Shown: positions 5,128 to 6,987 of the stretch, piece by piece
How positions within the stretch are numbered: position 1 is the first letter of the stretch
Layout of the letters: every line of letters starts with the position of its first letter
Assembly (NCBI GenBank): GCA_022759065.1
Contig: JAEMPZ010000254.1
Coordinates: 1-6,987, forward strand
Source of the DNA: Acidobacteriota bacterium
GTDB taxonomy: Bacteria > Acidobacteriota > UBA4820 > DSQY01
Reading direction: 5' to 3'
DNA length: 6,987 bases
The notes under the pieces: generated by a model
Seen by the model: the letters and a program-made list of their open reading frames with translations, nothing else
Database searches by the model: none
Told to the model about the DNA's origin: nothing
Program-made: the position numbers and the translations under genes

Positions 5128-6868
5128 AAGGTTTTTTGTTTTCGACGCGCGTGGAAATCTCCAGCACTCCCTCGGCCGGCCCGGTCGCGGGGCCGGGCTG
5201 GATATCAATGAGCCTGTATGGCAAAGGAGCCGCGGCCGTCTTCGGCCCATCCGGGCCTAAAAGGGGCGACAGCGACGGCGGAGCTTCGTCCAGCCTCCTG
5301 TTTTGGAGAACCTTGCCTTCCGATGGGGCGACGGCCGCCACGTAGAGCCTGTCATTTTCAGGGATCTCTTTCAGATACCGAAGGATTTCCTCTGAGCTCG
5401 CCGGGGCGGCCTCTTCAGTCCCCATGAGCTTCCGCCATAGCGTGAAGACGTCCCCCACCCATAGCTCGACTTCGCCGCTTGGCCATTTCTCGGTCCTAAT
5501 GGTGGTTTCGTGAATTTGGGCCGCTCCCTGGACGGGCTGGAACTCGACGCGAAGAAGCACGGGCTCGCCGCGGCGAACCACGTCCGGTTCAAGCCAGGCG
5601 GCCTTGGGAGCGCCTCCTGAAAGGCCAGGAACAACCGTGATCTCGAGCTTCAGTCCGCTCACCGGCAGTGGTTCATAGCTGTTGTTCAGCATGAGGTCCA
5701 GGACGCTGCTGGCGAATTCGTTCATGGCCGCAAACGGCGCCGGCCCCGAAAATGAGAGAGCGCGCATCTTGACCTCTCGCCCGTCGGCCATTGAGGCGCT
5801 CAATCGCAGAGTTGCGGTTTTGGGATCGGCCACTCCCTCCATGGAGTTCTGCACCACGCCGAGCGCGCCTTCAAGTAGGGCGGCGGTGATAAACCTCTGC
5901 CTGGCCAGATTGAAACGCAAGATCCTGGCCGGGGACTGCGTTCCTTCAAACTTCACTTCGACCGGCAGCATGTCGGCCCTTTTGCCCCAGCGTCCGGCCA
6001 CGCCCGAACCGGCGTCAAGATAAAGCTCGCCCGCCGGAGAGCCTGACGAGCAGAGCTTCATCCCTTTGTTGAGGCTCGGGACGATGGCCGCCACCCTGGC
6101 GCTGACCACCGGCAGATCAACGGCCCCCAGCCGCATGAACGGGTGGCCGAAGGCGACGAAGCGTTCGCCGTCCGACCATGCGACGGTGCCGAAGGCGGCG
6201 AATTCGACGTCCCCGCTCACGAGCTGCACGCCGATCAGAGAGCCTGGCCCCAAAGGAGGCGCGCTTGCCTCCTTGGCTTTCGCGCCTTCCGGGGAATCGG
6301 CAAGCGCCCACTGAAAACCAGCCGATGCCAGGCTGCCAAGCGGACCGCTGGGAAGCTCCGGATTCGGGCGCAAAGCCACGGGTTTTGGGCCAAGGCCGTC
6401 CCAAAATGTCGCCAGCGTCATGGCGCGCGAATGCCCGCTCCCGGCGGCGGCGCCTTCTCCCCGGCCATTTTCGAGAAGCGACAGGAGTTGGGCGGCGGGC
6501 GTCACGCCGCAAAGGGACTTTTTTGAAAACGGCCACGCGTAGGCGACGGCGCCGAGCAGTTTGCCCTCCACGTAGATCGGGCTGCCACTCATCGCTTCAA
6601 GGACGCCGGTGTTTTCGAGCCCCTCTCCTGACAGCTCGCAGACGATCATTGGGCCGCGGGCCTTGTCCTGCTGAACCACTCCCTGCACCTCGGCTTTGAA
6701 AGAAGTGACGGCTTCGCCCCTTAGCACCGTAAAGCCGGTGCCGACGAGCCCAGAAGTGACCTGCCCAAGCGGAAAGGGCTCAGCAAGGCTTTTGGGAATT
6801 TCCGATGCTGGCGCGCCAAGCGCGAAGGCCAGAAGCAACATTATTAGAAGCAAAGCTGCGAATCTCAC
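5126..6868 (-). CDS. Secreted SpoIVB-like S55-family serine peptidase homologue
   Basis: The protein has 580 residues from a GTG at 6868, chosen because a perfect GGAGGT sits 6 nt upstream and a signal peptide (about 1-21, ending A-P-A) starts at once; a TTG at 6922 would add 18 charged residues before it. Residues 37-115 contain the S55 signature A-M-S94-G-S-P-I-Y followed by E-G-K-L-L-G-A-V-A-Y, matching the GMSGSPI motif of SpoIVB. Residues about 236-300 contain A-F-G-H242-P-F and a V-x-x-S-L-N-K-G stretch resembling the GH-containing half of SpoIVB, but here it follows the Ser motif. The C-terminal part (about 425-540) is a further beta-rich region ending in a R-L-Y-V-A-A-V segment. SpoIVB is a sporulation signalling protease; nothing else here suggests sporulation, so the role is probably envelope proteolysis or processing. 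It is the first gene of the cluster. Activity is not certain. Confidence 0.85.
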   Translation of the reverse strand: MRFAALLLIMLLLAFALGAPASEIPKSLAEPFPLGQVTSGLVGTGFTVLRGEAVTSFKAEVQGVVQQDKARGPMIVCELSGEGLENTGVLEAMSGSPIYVEGKLLGAVAYAWPFSKKSLCGVTPAAQLLSLLENGRGEGAAAGSGHSRAMTLATFWDGLGPKPVALRPNPELPSGPLGSLASAGFQWALADSPEGAKAKEASAPPLGPGSLIGVQLVSGDVEFAAFGTVAWSDGERFVAFGHPFMRLGAVDLPVVSARVAAIVPSLNKGMKLCSSGSPAGELYLDAGSGVAGRWGKRADMLPVEVKFEGTQSPARILRFNLARQRFITAALLEGALGVVQNSMEGVADPKTATLRLSASMADGREVKMRALSFSGPAPFAAMNEFASSVLDLMLNNSYEPLPVSGLKLEITVVPGLSGGAPKAAWLEPDVVRRGEPVLLRVEFQPVQGAAQIHETTIRTEKWPSGEVELWVGDVFTLWRKLMGTEEAAPASSEEILRYLKEIPENDRLYVAAVAPSEGKVLQNRRLDEAPPSLSPLLGPDGPKTAAAPLPYRLIDIQPGPATGPAEGVLEISTRVENKKP

Positions 6869-6874
6869 GGACGA

Positions 6875-6880
6875 ACCTCC
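6875..6880 (-). promoter_or_regulatory. Consensus Shine-Dalgarno that decides the GTG start of the S55 gene
   Basis: The minus strand reads GGAGGT here, a perfect match to the anti-Shine-Dalgarno core, 6 nt before the GTG at 6868. The alternative TTG at 6922 has no comparable site upstream. This makes the signal peptide start directly at the N terminus. Confidence 0.8.
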
Positions 6881-6950
6881 ATCGCGTGAAAGTTTAACAC
6901 GCTTCAAATGGCTTTGGGCCAATACCCCTTGACCGAAATTCCGCGATGGA
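6878..6950 (-). promoter_or_regulatory. Possible leader hairpin covering the S55 ribosome-binding site
   Basis: On the minus strand, TCCATCGCG (6950-6942) is a perfect 9-nt complement of CGCGATGGA (6886-6878), and two further U-G pairs extend the helix to 11 positions across most of the Shine-Dalgarno. The loop would be about 55 nt. It would form only if transcription begins upstream of 6950. A smaller inverted repeat (GCGTG/CACGC, 6884-6902) competes for part of it. No convincing -35/-10 pair is seen in 6881-6987. Confidence 0.3.
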
Positions 6951-6987
6951 AATGGGGTGCCTTCGGTGACGGTTGTGCTGCATGGGA

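Noticed and set aside
5119..5250. Upstream start for the propeller gene at 5250
   Set aside because: The extra 44 residues are Arg/Pro-rich, bury the signal peptide and overlap the S55 gene by 125 bp, while the ATG at 5118 has a good Shine-Dalgarno.
6117..6699. Several overlapping open frames on both strands inside the S55 gene, and similar ones in the other genes
   Set aside because: They are arginine/alanine-rich shadows expected in high-GC coding DNA and lack ribosome-binding sites or domains.
6869..6922. TTG start for the S55 gene at 6922
   Set aside because: The GTG at 6868 has a perfect GGAGGT at 6 nt and starts the signal peptide directly.
101..6950. A 15-nt motif (TTCCATCGCGGRATT) at 101-115 and, inverted, near 6936-6950
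   Set aside because: With one mismatch, a couple of such matches are expected by chance in about 7 kb, and no other shared sequence surrounds them.
6881..6987. Sigma-70 promoter for the minus-strand cluster
   Set aside because: Candidate pairs such as TTGGCC with TGTTAA match only about half of the consensus; the promoter may lie outside the window.

Overview
The window is GC-rich (about 60% by eye) and looks like chromosomal DNA from an uncultured Gram-negative-type bacterium. Three exported proteins, long genes with short gaps, MJ0042-type zinc ribbons and a SpoIVB-like S55 peptidase in a gene set with no sporulation genes would fit Acidobacteriota, Desulfobacterota or related candidate phyla. 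That placement is an inference from remembered family distributions and is weak. No phage, transposase, CRISPR, tRNA or rRNA gene is visible.

Layout: positions 1-411 hold no supportable gene but contain several inverted repeats, a REP-like palindrome cluster and a plausible sigma-70 promoter. A plus-strand gene (412-2076) encodes a membrane protein with three tandem zinc ribbons and a B-box-like zinc finger. It converges on a three-gene minus-strand cluster. Read in its own direction, the cluster starts with a secreted S55-type serine peptidase homologue (6868 to 5126), followed after 7 bp by a secreted beta-propeller/Ig-like protein (5118 to 3106), then after about 50 bp by a membrane-anchored HExxH metallopeptidase (3050 to 2163). 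The 119 bp upstream of the cluster holds a strong Shine-Dalgarno site that could be hidden in a hairpin.

The three minus-strand genes look like an operon for proteolysis and protein interaction outside the cytoplasmic membrane: one serine peptidase candidate, one large repeat protein that could bind partners, and one anchored metallopeptidase. The substrate is unknown. The plus-strand zinc-ribbon gene is probably a separate unit.

The most unusual non-coding signal is degenerate heptanucleotide tandem repeats at gene borders. One pair of oppositely oriented arrays (2076-2117 and 2132-2166) fills the convergent gap, with both flanking stop codons inside the repeat units. A second, unrelated heptamer family (3054-3102) fills the gap between the propeller and metallopeptidase genes and supplies part of the latter's ribosome-binding region. 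The most unusual protein signal is the order of the S55 motifs, Ser before His, which is the reverse of SpoIVB as I remember it.
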